A stretch of 64,000 bases of DNA from positions 16,256,437 to 16,320,436 of the forward strand of contig OX589612.1 in assembly GCA_951329385.1 (NCBI GenBank), read 5' to 3'. Positions 39,501-41,849 of the stretch are shown in pieces. The notes under the pieces are model-generated. The model was not told where the DNA came from. It was given only the letters and a program-made list of their open reading frames with translations, and did no database searches. Position 1 is the first letter of the stretch, and every line of letters begins with the position of its first letter. The position numbers and the translations under genes were made by a program. The stretch comes from Polia nebulosa (lineage: Eukaryota > Arthropoda > Insecta > Lepidoptera > Noctuidae).

Positions 39501-40672
39501 GATGGGTGCCGCGTTTACTCACACCAGAAAACAAGCGCAACCGTGAGACCACATCGGAGACGTGTTTGGCGCTGTTTAAGCGGAATCCAGCGGAGTTTTT
39601 GCGTCGTTTTGTGACCGTCGATGAAACCTGGATCCACTGGTACACACCAGAGACCAAGGAGCAATCAAAACAATGGATCCAGACCGGGGAACGTGCTCCA
39701 AAGAAGGCGAAAACTGTAAAATCGGCCGGAAAAGTTATGGCCACCGTTTTCTGGGATTCACAAGGTGTGATCTACATCGATTACCTCGAGAAGGGTAAAA
39801 CAATTACAGGGCTTTACTATGCCGATTTATTGGGCCGATTCGACGCCGAATTAAAGAAAAAACGACCCCATCTGGCGAAGAAAAAAGTGCTGTTTCACCA
39901 CGACAACGCACCGGTTCACACGTCTGCCGTTGCCATGGCCAAATTGGTCGAATTACGCTACGAATTGCTGCCCCATCCACCGTATTCCCCAGATTTGGCC
40001 CCTTGTGACTTCTTTCTGTTTCCTAATCTGAAAAAATCACTCGCCGGGAATAGATATGGATCGAATGAGGAGGTTATCGCCGCCACGGAGGCCTATTTTG
40101 CAGAGTTTGACAAAAACTATTTTTCGGACGGGTTAAAAAAGTTGGAGCATCGCTGGGCTAAGTGTATCGAACTAAAAGGAGACTATGTTGAAAAATAAAT
40201 TGCCACTTTTCCAAAATTTTCGTTTACTTTTTGCAGGCTAAGTATTTATTGAATGACCCTCGTATATCATCCTAGTTCAAGTTTACCTACAGAACAACGG
40301 AGTTTTTCGAAAATGGGAAAAAAAATTTTGTCGTGGTCTTCCAAGTTTCGATTGCTTGTATCCAGGTTCTACATCTAGGAAAGCCCTGATTCGGGTCACT
40401 CTGGGGCTTAATCACTATTCTAAACAGTTTTTTTTTGTTATTATTTGTACTCCCAAGGATAACATTTTACTTTTTTTTTAATTTGTAATTTAGTTACAAG
40501 TTTATTTTATTACAACTTCTTGTACATATTTCGTTGTTTATTTTTGTTTGAACGTTCATTACTGACCATAACACAGTATGTCCCGGGACAGGTGGGCACC
40601 GACCTGGGCGACGGGCTGCACTCCGAGGACAGCAGCTGCGGAGCCTCCCCGCCGCATCCCATGGATCCTTGA
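424..40672 (+). CDS. gek: genghis khan (gek) / MRCK-type Cdc42-binding kinase, C-terminal part
   Basis: This is the 3' portion of a myotonic-dystrophy-kinase-related Cdc42-binding kinase; the kinase and coiled-coil exons lie upstream of the window. Fourteen exons, whose lengths sum to 1947 nt (649 codons including stop), join in frame at GT-AG sites. In the 648-residue partial product, residues 1-121 are most of a PH domain, about 122-447 a citron-homology (CNH) domain, and 493-506 a CRIB motif (ISAPTNFAHLSHMG) for GTP-Cdc42. A Ser/Gly-rich tail follows and ends in MDP, much like vertebrate MRCK. Known role of the family: a Cdc42 effector Ser/Thr kinase that phosphorylates myosin regulators and shapes cortical actin. 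Oddities: two CNH exons carry tandem arrays that duplicate their splice donors, and introns hold several near-complete transposons. Ancestry is certain; exact splicing at the arrays and the last acceptor is inferred. Confidence 0.93.
747..873 (+). CDS. gek: gek exon b: PH domain, middle
   Basis: Acceptor tttcag, donor agg|gtcagt (a weak GTCAGT site). It contains the diagnostic LDMRDPEFSV, SDVIHANKRD and PCIFR stretches of MRCK PH domains. Its 127 nt complete the split Arg codon and end in phase 0. Confidence 0.92.
1010..1175 (+). repeat. Poly(A)-tailed retroposon 3' end (seven-copy family here)
   Basis: The copy ends ggagaagtcattggatgatt, then cccaycccc and an A-rich tail. Other copies: 10125-10292(+), 26522-26745(-), 42255-42415(+), 49569-49756(-), 50455-50995(-) and 57863-58170(-). 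The constant poly(A) end and variable 5' truncation point to a LINE or SINE 3' end. An R1-like source is possible but not shown. Confidence 0.7.
1256..1298. repeat. Perfect 18-bp hairpin
   Basis: The arms cggcaaaccgaccgtgac (1256-1273) and their exact complement (1281-1298) are separated by 7 nt. It is intronic. Confidence 0.9.
1380..2057. mobile_element. Element with ~97-bp inverted termini around a LINE fragment
   Basis: 1380-1477 and 1958-2057 are inverted copies of each other, about 90% identical, sharing caagcagtctgatgcagttg and ttcaaaaaacccgact. The interior carries a degraded plus-strand LINE C-terminus (REWNSLPESS and a downstream lysine/arginine-rich tail). Either a foldback DNA element captured a LINE fragment, or two opposed repeats flank one. 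Confidence 0.6.
1500..1950 (+). pseudogene. Degraded LINE reverse-transcriptase C-terminus
   Basis: Conceptual translation in shifting frames gives motifs of a LINE C-terminus: EKRAKRIIGN, then PPSPFRQRTTRRTAKCHRFM, then RTAREWNSLP. Frameshifts break it. The same 3' end recurs as fragments at 25040-25540 and 51880-51960. Confidence 0.65.
2055..2310 (-). pseudogene. RTE-type LINE C-terminal fragment
   Basis: Minus-strand translation includes KVWDWADYVSRMHSDRWTIV, then RRGQPRKTWRDDLDAY and, after a stop, KEAFAQQW. This is the usual RTE-family ending (W-x-GHV-x-R-x, GRP-x-x-RW-x-DDL, EAYVQQW). It is truncated and interrupted. Confidence 0.65.
2385..2398. repeat. Left target-site duplication of the I-like LINE
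   Basis: aagctgttataatc is repeated exactly at 7913-7926, bracketing the LINE. Confidence 0.85.
2570..3920 (+). pseudogene. LINE ORF1 (gag-like), one frameshift
   Basis: A nucleic-acid-binding ORF1 protein of the I-like LINE. The first part (2570-3016) is a Pro/Ser/Lys-rich N-terminus and the start of an RNA-recognition-like region. The reading then continues in the next frame (to 3920) through that fold and three Cys/His knuckles: CRKCCRFGHVANLC, CSKCGHDHPGDGC and CVLCSGNHFANSRSC. The break is near 3007-3012, in an AAAA run; one extra A relative to the open frame explains it. The ATG at 2570 is chosen over an upstream GTG. The end overlaps ORF2 by 53 nt. It could be a polymorphic or sequencing indel, because everything else is open. 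Confidence 0.8.
3868..7614 (+). CDS. LINE ORF2: endonuclease-reverse transcriptase-RNase H
   Basis: An intact 1248-residue polyprotein for target-primed reverse transcription. The N-terminal APE-type endonuclease shows QWNVRS (residues 9-14), AETWL, MGDFNCHH (about 130-137) and SDHYPI. The reverse transcriptase has FLDISSAYDNV and the catalytic QYADDLALYV near residue 662. The RNase H domain has FTDAAKF (about 958), an Asp in FTDSLSC and VWIPSHCGIKGNECAD (about 1064-1079). A CxC...H...C cluster lies near 1181-1200. The RNase H domain places it with the I/LOA-like superfamily rather than Jockey or CR1. ATG 3868 lies inside the end of ORF1. No stops or missing catalytic residues are seen, so this copy looks young. 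Confidence 0.9.
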   Translation: MASRQVFLQWNVRSVWHKKHDLIFLLNKYKPLACSIAETWLTPSLSFRMPHFNILRCDRSDGYGGSALFVNNRVPLSPLPLPSFTGDMSVTAGKVEGITVFSVYIAHPNNSFLPTLRNVFASAQGPILVMGDFNCHHYRWGSERCDAFGMALVDILDDLDLCILNNGCPTRRSPPGQRRSCVDLTFCSVELATSTHWECTTLSHGSDHYPIVISLINKTYLEKTSPPLLKYNLSKPDWSKFASLLEEKIDNLPNLNSSLPDPSGHSHAKSCYEGFVEAVTSSADSCFPLKNSARNKIPSPPWWDQECTSAVRSRNEAETHYNREMNTENLLSYLQANARSKQLLRRKKRAGWVKFCTALSPSTPISTVWKNINRFRRGCSPSISSPIPRETAELFFDKIAPPYVPFSSECLNVPQHIVSDDPFDVPFTLKELNMVLSYVRDSAPGCDGVPYSFISHSGDKAKLYFLDIINFCYDCGWVPDQWKLQIIIPLLKPGKHVDDPNGLRPIALSSVLAKLLEHLIKNRLEWIVESRDLLPNYQFGFRKGLSTMDSVGVLVTDIRLAFSKNESVVAAFLDISSAYDNVLLPVLRQKLHQLSIPGKMIECICGLLLSRSLVLRVQGEDFEKRQTWRGLPQGFVLSPILYNIYTADIGSCLNSNCHILQYADDLALYVSDSSIINAASSLCLSLDSLNHWLLNHGLSLSAPKSSAVIFSRKRSIPLVSVAISGKNISVLNKVKFLGVFLDSKLTGKYHINHLIQKCERVISILKVLTGVWWGAHPYSLKLIYNALVRSVLDYGSLHLIPFNRGALAGLDRVQSKCLRIISGCMKSSPINALQVECAEPPLALRRQYLASRFLSRLICRSSHPLITKLNELNALCRSSKYWKNKEFPLILKHFRMLQNLECPIVQYTKLPLFNFDYEVLCFTPKILYNIGISKNSPSANSTFNAVVGERWNGFQRFFTDAAKFNNSSNTGAAVYYQSSRIILQFKCPKESSVFTGECVALLEACLFIESHPNIDKAVIFTDSLSCLQALVQNPFKSKLHSSLVLKIKKALFSCANSQKEVQLVWIPSHCGIKGNECADTLAKNACSSAFADLSHNSHQGYDLLNLPKASLECAWQERWNNTGKKKGKFYYAVQPTIKPKPWFFKYKKVSKTVLSVLCRVRLGFCCTPVFLEKIRVRDSSLCECGLEEGTLDHIFFECSNNIPPLDLYSCLPKFKIPLPINFPSLLTYSSPDLLVALMKFIRHNNIKL
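7913..7926. repeat. Right target-site duplication of the I-like LINE
   Basis: A second copy of aagctgttataatc. Only 16 nt separate it from the first base of the next gek exon, so the duplication lies in the branch-point region. Confidence 0.85.
7943..8083 (+). CDS. gek: gek exon c: PH domain C-terminus
   Basis: Acceptor ttgtctacag, donor tgt|gtaagt. 141 nt, phase 0 at both ends. It encodes STSQLEGGKRSHTLMLAESE and KTKWVVALSELHRILKRNN, the last PH strand and helix with its conserved Trp. Confidence 0.93.
8084..9825 (+). other. gek intron, no gene seen
   Basis: AT-rich intron with no open reading frame of note. Only short A/T runs and low-complexity stretches are visible. Confidence 0.6.
9826..10634. 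repeat. Interspersed repeat with GC hairpin; related copy at 54075-54500
   Basis: It contains taggttaggttaggttcg and a 12-bp perfect stem (atggcggggtct 9855-9866 / 9884-9895), and ends ccagatgactgcgacat. The copy at 54075-54500 shares gtcgcagtcatctggttgaa, the hairpin and gaatcactaataaataat. A poly(A) retroposon (10125-10292) lies inside. A non-autonomous DNA element is likely; its class is unknown. Confidence 0.55.
10635..12007 (+). other. gek intron with short inverted repeats
   Basis: No gene is seen. The arms 11787-11802 and 11807-11822 form a 16-bp hairpin with one mismatch. A further inverted pair (acatttaagtc / gacttaaatgt) lies at 11820-11900. Confidence 0.6.
12008..12215 (+). CDS. 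gek: gek exon d: start of CNH domain
   Basis: Acceptor tccttcctag, donor ctgttag|gtgagt. The 208 nt enter in phase 0 and leave one base. It encodes VYSACVLLDSTAAATVRNAL through ICVGGEAGLALIDL to AYVPHEQLL, matching the first CNH blades. Its last 122 nt lie inside the first unit of the 143-bp array. Use of the first donor is required, because read-through meets TAG within four codons. Confidence 0.9.
12094..14957 (+). repeat. 143-bp minisatellite, 20 copies, built from exon edge plus splice donor
   Basis: The start of gtgggcggcg recurs every 143 bp from 12101 to 14818 (20 copies). Each unit is the last 122 nt of the CNH exon, its TTAG|GTGAGT donor and 21 intron nt. The array is bounded by CATC in exon and intron, as expected of duplication at a 4-bp microhomology. 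Copies are nearly identical: copy 11 has one C to T (tatgtgtcgc), and the last copy has gctttctc where others have gctctctc. 143 is not a multiple of 3. Confidence 0.97.
15495..15670. mobile_element. MITE with ~55-bp inverted termini
   Basis: The left end gtattcgctaactcagtgga and the complement of the right end gtattccctaactcagttga pair across about 55 bp down to the tgcttt motif. A half copy lies at 26752-26830. No coding capacity. Confidence 0.75.
16097..16411. mobile_element. ~300-bp MITE, copy 1
   Basis: Termini ggcgccgattctc and, on the other strand, ggtgccgattctg. It shares the interior (gctatagctatgaactaagt; aactaaatttgacagctcta) with 41850-42132 at high identity. Non-autonomous DNA transposon, superfamily not determined. 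Confidence 0.75.
16612..16803. mobile_element. Degenerate copy of the CAGGGTGTAAC MITE family
   Basis: It starts cagggcataacag and contains gtcatattttaaaaactgct and cttctgcccat. The right end is decayed. Intact relatives are at 37534, 44128 and 58247. Confidence 0.6.
17013..17573. repeat. Interspersed repeat, uninterrupted copy
   Basis: Runs from acggggtctcatctcgaa to tattatattatctgtga. A second copy at 28593-33813 is colinear but split by a CR1-like LINE. It contains no coding sequence. Its right end lies 66 bp upstream of a gek exon. Confidence 0.75.
17640..17806 (+). CDS. gek: gek exon e: CNH domain
   Basis: Acceptor ttttcgacag, donor aaacag|gttggc. It takes the single base from exon d (G+TG, Val) and leaves in phase 0. 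It encodes VIAGRGRHVRLVPIRALECA through VLCKKQ, matching the conserved G-R-x-R-H-V-R-L CNH block. Confidence 0.92.
17931..18126 (+). CDS. gek: gek exon f: CNH domain, first donor of the 123-bp array
   Basis: Acceptor tttgtttccag, donor gctgtct|gtaagt. It encodes NAYVVNVYEITRTAARRVRV through SVQLSGARLLLGYRGGFAAH and ends in phase 1. The last 113 nt are unit 1 of the tandem array. Any of the 16 repeated donors would keep the frame, adding 41 residues per unit. Confidence 0.9.
18014..20035 (+). repeat. 123-bp minisatellite, 16.4 copies, built from exon edge plus splice donor
   Basis: agtgtgcagcgtgcagctga recurs every 123 bp from 18014 to 19982. Each unit is the last 113 nt of the CNH exon, the GTAAGT donor and a few intron nt. 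123 nt is 41 codons with no stop, so the array is open throughout. Copies 7, 12 and 15 share one synonymous change (CGC to CGT, Arg); otherwise the units are identical. The last copy stops after gaggagg at 20035, before its donor. Confidence 0.97.
20036..20589 (+). other. gek intron / LINE 5' region of unclear boundary
   Basis: No host gene is seen. The sequence may include the 5'UTR of the LINE that follows. No matching target-site duplication was found to fix the boundary. A terminus-like ttacaccctgtatag lies near 20098. Confidence 0.45.
20590..20937 (+). CDS. Small hydrophobic ORF overlapping LINE ORF2 start
   Basis: A 115-residue open frame. The first 25 residues are strongly hydrophobic (MLFFYSSIVLLVIITTVLML), a possible membrane segment, followed by a His/Thr/Asn-rich stretch. 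It ends in TGA sharing bases with the ORF2 start (ATGA at 20934-20937). I do not recognise it. It could be a remnant of ORF1 or a chance frame. The ATGA overlap is the arrangement that permits termination-reinitiation, a mechanism reported for some silkworm LINEs. Confidence 0.35.
   Translation: MLFFYSSIVLLVIITTVLMLYIAHLNTIHIHKSTNKHNHTHTQYKSGKILALLAAPTLRTIGSHIAHYLSLVYDKSRHILFGTLISKYPRLVNYFVVLRTIALFQLPTCHTLNKT
20934..23810 (+). CDS. LINE ORF2: endonuclease-reverse transcriptase
   Basis: An intact 958-residue ORF2. The APE-type endonuclease comprises RIFYQNTRGLRTKL (5-18), ITESWL (35-40), VVGDFNLPFL (about 148-157) and CDNVLDLVMS. The reverse transcriptase comprises PIHKKGSKREVSNYRGISIL, YTDFEKAFDRVDF (about 589), GVPQGSMLSPLLYN and the catalytic LLYADDKKIY (about 677). 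No RNase H follows. The C-terminus has the usual LINE fold (LGVILDDKFTFEAHI). The layout fits Jockey/BS-type elements; subfamily not resolved. It has no stop or frameshift, so it is potentially functional. Two shorter minus-strand open frames here are shadows. Confidence 0.85.
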   Translation: MNKLRIFYQNTRGLRTKLPLFYRNIESYDFDIIIITESWLCDGILDTEICDDRYDVFRYDRPGGKNGGGVMILIKRAYSAIARSDIHIGSADCIWVTIRNNVFTQPLQKGDLHLAAVYIRPNCSSSKYLKDFKDSLLHSYNLNPNDIYLVVGDFNLPFLTWSSDGYGWKSNSNSDLFDVTTEFLNCLDFMNMSQFNLKPNCCDNVLDLVMSNIPLECTLSDISLVAIDKYHTPLELCIDNYRYKPICSQPRTIKKFFKSDFGKINSELVNVDWNHCFEQRGVEECVDMLYKTLHSLIESHVPAVKVSGRFRYPKWYPQSLINSIREKFKAHKRWKKFKYQTDYAEFALLRSRVKLLQEESYAKYINSCEEQIIKSPKEFWRYVNNKRKSSGYPRNMVYQGATYSNGEDICNAFNNYFQSVFSPTSGDSLLHFEDSPLSNATHSIANTPESLKTVFKSLDSKKGAGTDGIPAIFIKKCESGLTSPLMIIFQRSLDQGTFPRQWREAQIVPIHKKGSKREVSNYRGISILNIFGKMLEKIVYDHIYAATKQCIPASQHGFVKSRTVNTNLLELTNYVVTGMNDGAQVDVIYTDFEKAFDRVDFCILTKKLKAVGIKGNLLRWIESYLRNRRQAVIIGSYRSDYVEVTSGVPQGSMLSPLLYNIYLFDITQCFLHSEHLLYADDKKIYLKINNSNDCQLIQSDLDRLSDYYNLNNIKVNTKKCQIITFSRKHNTIHYNYTISNDIIPRASQVKDLGVILDDKFTFEAHIAHITSKAYKSLGFVIRNSKQFNTPLCLKTLYYCYVRSILESASVIWHPFYKKYIELIESIQRKFIKHLNYKAKAGILNYPDSCRYHKLNTLEERRQINDMMLIYDVLNNKFDCPQLLCKVNFNVPLKRTRHTNLLAVPSAATNYMKMSPFLRLPALYNDKFPTLDLFNITRNRLKKEITLMLDQTREAQLRL
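24124..24315 (+). CDS. gek: gek exon g: CNH domain
   Basis: Acceptor taatttccag, donor catg|gtgact. It completes the Ser codon from exon f and leaves one base. It encodes LVHPENQVNLFLSHSGARPL through LLVFNSLALYVDRSGHRARD to MYTAHPTHH. The LxFNSxxxYVDxxGxxxRxxELM block is diagnostic of MRCK CNH domains. Confidence 0.93.
24330..24480. repeat. Common lepidopteran retroposon fragment
   Basis: It carries actgctggggcacaggcctc and ccttaatccaccacgcgggc, then tttcctcacgatgttttc, a sequence type widespread in moth introns. Class not determined. Confidence 0.5.
24474..24748. repeat. ~125-bp imperfect inverted repeat
   Basis: 24474-24602 and 24632-24748 are inverted copies sharing ggaatagaaaaaac, aataataacaaccttcg and taagtcttaattttgtatga. 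They look like two opposed copies of a SINE 3' part forming a large foldback. Confidence 0.7.
24750..24890 (-). mobile_element. tRNA-derived SINE 5' end, copy 1
   Basis: The minus strand reads agcagtggtggcccagtggt (A box-like TGGCCCAGTGG) and, about 50 nt on, gtcgtgagttcaaacccagg (B box-like GTTCAAACCC). This is a tRNA-type polymerase III promoter. A second copy lies at 35415-35523. It is not a tRNA gene: the cloverleaf cannot be completed. Confidence 0.65.
24856..24975 (+). repeat. 20-bp tandem repeat, 6 units, from the SINE A-box end
   Basis: Units of cactgggccaccactgctca type with few changes, beginning inside the tRNA-like 5' end of the SINE. Each unit restates the SINE's A-box segment. 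Confidence 0.85.
25598..25690 (+). CDS. gek: gek exon h: CNH domain
   Basis: Acceptor tattttgcag, donor atatac|gtaagt. It encodes INDTHLLIFTATHIDVYDIE and TGDWVQTMNI, the V-D-V/I-Y/F-D-x-x-x-x-x-W-V/I-Q-T CNH signature. 93 nt, phases 1 and 1. Confidence 0.92.
26114..26520 (+). mobile_element. 5S rRNA-derived SINE with 16-bp target duplication
   Basis: gaaccagcatgtaaaa at 26114-26129 and 26505-26520 flanks about 375 bp. The 5' part matches the 5S rRNA internal promoter: gatccatcaggttaagctgc (5S: GATCACCGAAGTTAAGC) and catggatgggtgacc (5S: TTGGATGGGTGACC). The 3' end, ccccaagatagtttggaaaa then gatgatgat, resembles the end of the RTE LINE at 63160-63200. A second copy is at 42449-42793. Confidence 0.85.
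26522..26745 (-). repeat. Poly(A) retroposon family copy, minus strand
   Basis: It carries gagcgggagggcgtgtcac, tgactaaaacccacccctg, gaggcgcgcgtggaacacta and gggcctggtgctg, as in the 50455-50995 copy. It directly abuts the 5S SINE. Confidence 0.7.
26877..26999 (+). CDS. gek: gek exon i: CNH domain end
   Basis: Acceptor cttattctag, donor acac|gtaagt. It encodes NARPLDETGWICCVSGGVGN through FIVYLRPLLT, matching the K-x-RPLN-x-x-GS end of the CNH domain. 123 nt, phases 1 and 1. Confidence 0.9.
27000..28592 (+). other. gek intron, foldback and low-complexity DNA
   Basis: No coding exon can be placed in phase. The only structure noted is the near-perfect snapback at 27272-27335. Confidence 0.55.
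27272..27335. repeat. 30-bp snapback hairpin, 4-nt loop
   Basis: The arms 27272-27301 and 27306-27335 (gtgtctcaagtgtcaacgca and its complement) have one mismatch. Confidence 0.9.
29325..32287 (-). pseudogene. CR1-like LINE ORF2, one frameshift
   Basis: Endonuclease part 32287-31019: LTQNIRSVYKN, LTECWL, ILTGDININIG, ITDHHAVLL. The frame then closes at CCPQTM, and the reverse-transcriptase part continues in another frame through SANNVNNFFVNVG into 30989-29325: NYRPISILPSMSKILEKIIN, FLDLAKAFDTV, GVPQGSILAPTLF, catalytic VSYADDTALIF. The shift lies near 31030-31045. Everything else is open, so one indel separates this copy from an intact ORF2 of about 980 residues. No RNase H follows. The motifs suit the CR1/Daphne group; this is an inference. 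Confidence 0.8.
32327..33559 (-). CDS. CR1-like LINE ORF1 (gag-like, zinc knuckles)
   Basis: An intact 410-residue ORF1 nucleic-acid chaperone-like protein. It has a Pro/Ser-rich N-terminus, a helical middle (residues about 40-140), an RRM-like region with IIVIGVPASM, and three C-terminal Cys/His knuckles: CYNCQQYGHAAKTC, CGHCGEEGHSSQDC and CATCLRFKKQANHKTGDAIC. Its stop lies 40 nt upstream of the first ORF2 ATG on the same strand. Confidence 0.85.
   Translation of the reverse strand: MDGSPFSRSGMTPRSPPSTPTPRPPQPPKQNQEEVVETISTPEIQSWLGSIEQYLNEVCTIASDGKLNSDQKIRISNLCRKVGHGVSQMAVQYQSLKSRAIQTHTALKTMTEARDLAECLTEMNRTIQESCSKQGASASSFADMVKKGSSSFVRPNNLSSVAIFPCDNSKTSEQTKNMVQNIICPEEMKLKVRGVRKIGKGGLIISTETKDDLDKLKKTVQTASSGLTVDEPRKRKPRIIVIGVPASMAENEVFKCLYEQNVADKLPTMSRDTFMTSIKLSHKSGRKDAENCNYIIEVPAVIRKALITQDRLFINWTSCPVRDFTLVTRCYNCQQYGHAAKTCKVTAPTCGHCGEEGHSSQDCSKKAADPKCATCLRFKKQANHKTGDAICPAKIAAEYRYINSVDYEGA
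33844..33955 (+). CDS. gek: gek exon j: linker between CNH and CRIB
   Basis: Acceptor aatgttacag, donor agatt|gtgagt. It encodes PRASDPPIAVDTSLWGNKRR and FSVREQSHQAIEAHNR. NKRRFSVRE matches the NKRRYSFRVPEE stretch of vertebrate MRCK. Phase 1 in, phase 2 out. Confidence 0.88.
34200..34757 (+). other. gek intron with repeat fragments
   Basis: 34207-34240 carries a short piece of the poly(A) retroposon family (gagaatttatccgctacccc). Beyond it lie palindromic and C-rich segments with tgcttacgtaa motifs. No exon is seen. Confidence 0.5.
34758..34896 (+). CDS. gek: gek exon k: CRIB (Cdc42-binding) motif
   Basis: Acceptor tatgtcacag, donor caacg|gtaact. It encodes LSERRSRLISAPTNFAHLSH then MGPGDGIRSQRLLDLPT. 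ISxPxxFxHxxHxG is the CRIB consensus that binds GTP-loaded Cdc42/Rac; both His and the Phe are present. 139 nt, ends in phase 0. Confidence 0.95.
35415..35523 (-). mobile_element. tRNA-derived SINE, copy 2
   Basis: The minus strand starts agcagtggtggcccagtggt and aligns with the 24750-24890 copy through cgcaacttacaagttgtag. The B box is decayed. Confidence 0.6.
35991..36483. mobile_element. Non-autonomous TIR element
   Basis: The ends agttgtcccac and gtgggacaact are complementary. The arms continue with ctattttgacgctcaagaaa and cattccgtgtaaacaaaa on both sides. The interior is GC-rich with many actcgct motifs. No transposase. Confidence 0.75.
36545..36596. repeat. Perfect 24-bp hairpin, 4-nt loop
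   Basis: The arms 36545-36568 and 36573-36596 (ataaaatctaaactttatga and its complement) are exact. It lies 116 bp upstream of a gek exon. Confidence 0.92.
36713..36785 (+). CDS. gek: gek exon l: Ser-rich tail
   Basis: Acceptor tatttttcaag, donor aatg|gtaagt. It encodes MYSSRESSKRTSPLTISHGT and GSYN. 73 nt, phase 0 in, phase 1 out. A low-complexity Ser/Thr-rich tail like that of MRCK proteins; placed by phase and canonical sites. Confidence 0.8.
36786..37970 (+). other. gek intron
   Basis: It holds a MITE (37534-37791), a GT microsatellite (37799-37820) and palindromic gaagcgaagcgaagtg-type DNA near 37200-37380. No exon is seen. Confidence 0.55.
37534..37791. mobile_element. CAGGGTGTAAC-family MITE, copy at 37.5 kb
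   Basis: Ends cagagtgtaacgaaaaggtg and, inverted, caggctgtaacggaaggtg, with TA on both sides. The inner arms share gtcatattttaagaac and ttctgccc/tgcct. Confidence 0.82.
37971..38155 (+). CDS. gek: gek exon m: Ser/Gly-rich tail
   Basis: Acceptor cttccgtccag, donor taaag|gtaacc. It encodes GSWRSGARRDAPGEAPPSPP, then LSHRPMDRSIGGGSQGSGSL to SMSSLHDVLK. 185 nt, phase 1 in and 0 out. It contains an SPPLSH-type proline/serine segment. Two other open frames across it are shadows. Confidence 0.85.
38970..40262 (+). mobile_element. Complete mariner transposon (irritans-like)
   Basis: 1293 bp with 27-bp termini (CGAGGTGCATTCAATAAGTA left; CGAGGGTCATTCAATAAATA on the opposite strand at the right), four mismatches, and TA on both sides (38968-38969, 40263-40264). 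It holds one intact transposase ORF. Confidence 0.93.
39116..40198 (+). CDS. Mariner transposase
   Basis: An intact 360-residue transposase that cuts and pastes DNA at TA sites. N-terminal paired helix-turn-helix region: YRSVIRFLFLEGKTRIEIKE and VGISEGTVHHILHEELGMRK. WVPRLLT linker. Catalytic D,D34D triad: TVDETWIHW (about 171), FHHDNAPVHTS (about 263), then 34 residues to Asp in LAPCDFFLFPNLK (about 298). The family is usually about 345 residues; initiation at the second Met (MEKEQYR) would give about 349 and is perhaps the true start. The sequence resembles the irritans subfamily. No stop or frameshift, so it may be active. Plus strand, in the last gek coding intron. Confidence 0.93.
   Translation: MEANVSIGFTKMEKEQYRSVIRFLFLEGKTRIEIKERLDAVYGDSSPSMATVKNWFNEFARGRTSVFDEPRPGAPKTAATEENIKKIHDLVLADRRLKVRELAETVGISEGTVHHILHEELGMRKLSARWVPRLLTPENKRNRETTSETCLALFKRNPAEFLRRFVTVDETWIHWYTPETKEQSKQWIQTGERAPKKAKTVKSAGKVMATVFWDSQGVIYIDYLEKGKTITGLYYADLLGRFDAELKKKRPHLAKKKVLFHHDNAPVHTSAVAMAKLVELRYELLPHPPYSPDLAPCDFFLFPNLKKSLAGNRYGSNEEVIAATEAYFAEFDKNYFSDGLKKLEHRWAKCIELKGDYVEK
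40577..40672 (+). CDS. gek: gek last coding exon, stop codon
   Basis: Two in-frame acceptors lie 15 nt apart: cataacacag|tatgtc (40577) and cgggacag|gtgggc (40592). Both keep phase 0. The tail reads VGTDLGDGLHSEDSSCGASP, PHPMDP, TGA at 40670-40672. The acidic Ser-rich end and final MDP parallel vertebrate MRCK ends (WDP). A good donor (tgatg|gtatgt) follows the stop by 2 nt, suggesting a 3'UTR intron. Confidence 0.82.
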   Translation, partial: YVPGQVGTDLGDGLHSEDSSCGASPPHPMDP

Positions 40673-40713
40673 TGGTATGTCTGTAGTAATATTCATTTAT
40701 TAGATGGTCAATA

Positions 40714-40788
40714 CCTGTCATTTACTGGTTTTCTTGAAGTCTAAATACGGGCCGTATTTAGACTTCATAAAAACCAGTAAATGACAGG
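40714..40788. repeat. 37-bp snapback with 1-nt spacer
   Basis: The arms 40714-40750 and 40752-40788 (cctgtcatttactggttttc ... and complement) have two mismatches. It starts 42 bp after the gek stop codon, inside the presumed 3'UTR intron. Confidence 0.93.
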
Positions 40789-41689
40789 ACAGGTCGGTCG
40801 TCCTTTATGAATTGGTTTACTCCAGTTATAAAACTAATAATACAAATAAAAAATAATGTGTGCGGCCAAAAAGGCGCGTAACTCAGCATTTGCTGCAATA
40901 TTTAATGAATAAATAACGCAGCGCTGCTAGTTTTGTTAGGGCCTGATGTGATGTCACGGACACACTCACGGAACGTGATATAAAATTAAATTCTTGCCAT
41001 TTAAGGTTCCAGTAATTTACAATGCAAATGATGACGTCAAACATTCGACAGATTCGACGATGTCGATATTGTAAGGTCTCTCGATCACACAAATATAGTA
41101 AGAAGACTAAAAAGAACAAAATCGTTTGAGTTAGTGTTTAGTGTTAGTGAATAGTGTAAAGTACAAAAGTGCCAAACAAACACAAGAGTGAAGTGTGTTC
41201 GCCTTAATAGAGACAATAAGAAAAGTGCAATTGGACACATTCTTAGTAAAGATAATCTAATAGTTTAGGTTATAATTTAATTACTTATTAGTCTATCTAT
41301 AAGGCTAGATTGTAATAAGACTAGGGCCCATCCTATTGATGAATCCTAGGAAAAGGAAAAAAAAAATATTGTAAAGGATTACAAAGACGTTATAGATAGT
41401 GTTCGTAAGGCAATGGACAAGTATCGACGGCCCGTGTAGTTTTGTTTAGCTGACTGTCAAAAAGTGACACATCCCGCAATTTGAAAGTTTTGAGTTGGAG
41501 TTAAAAAAAAGTATAGATATTCCATTTCACGAAGGCCGATTGGTCTTGAATGTGCGCTATATAAGATATTGTCTATGGCACCGAACGTTCCGAGCTTACG
41601 CACACAGAAATAAAAGTGTACGTGAACCTGCATACACGTCCAATAGTGCCGATTCTCTTAATCATCACTACATAGTATAAAACAAAGTC

Positions 41690-41846
41690 GCTTTCTCTGT
41701 CCCTATATCCCTATGTATGCTTAAATCTTTAAAACTACGCAACGGATTTTGATGCGGTTTTTTTTAATAGATAGAGTGATTGAAGAGGAAGGTTTATATG
41801 TATAATTTGTACCCGAGCGAAGCTGGGGCGGGTCGCTAGTAATAAC
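41690..41846 (+). repeat. Common lepidopteran repeat ending gggtcgctagt
   Basis: It contains aactacgcaacggattttgatg and cgaagctggggcgggtcgct, a motif found throughout moth genomes and often ascribed to Helitron-like or unclassified elements. Fragments with similar wording lie near 34930 and 61565. Confidence 0.55.
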
Positions 41847-41849
41847 TAA

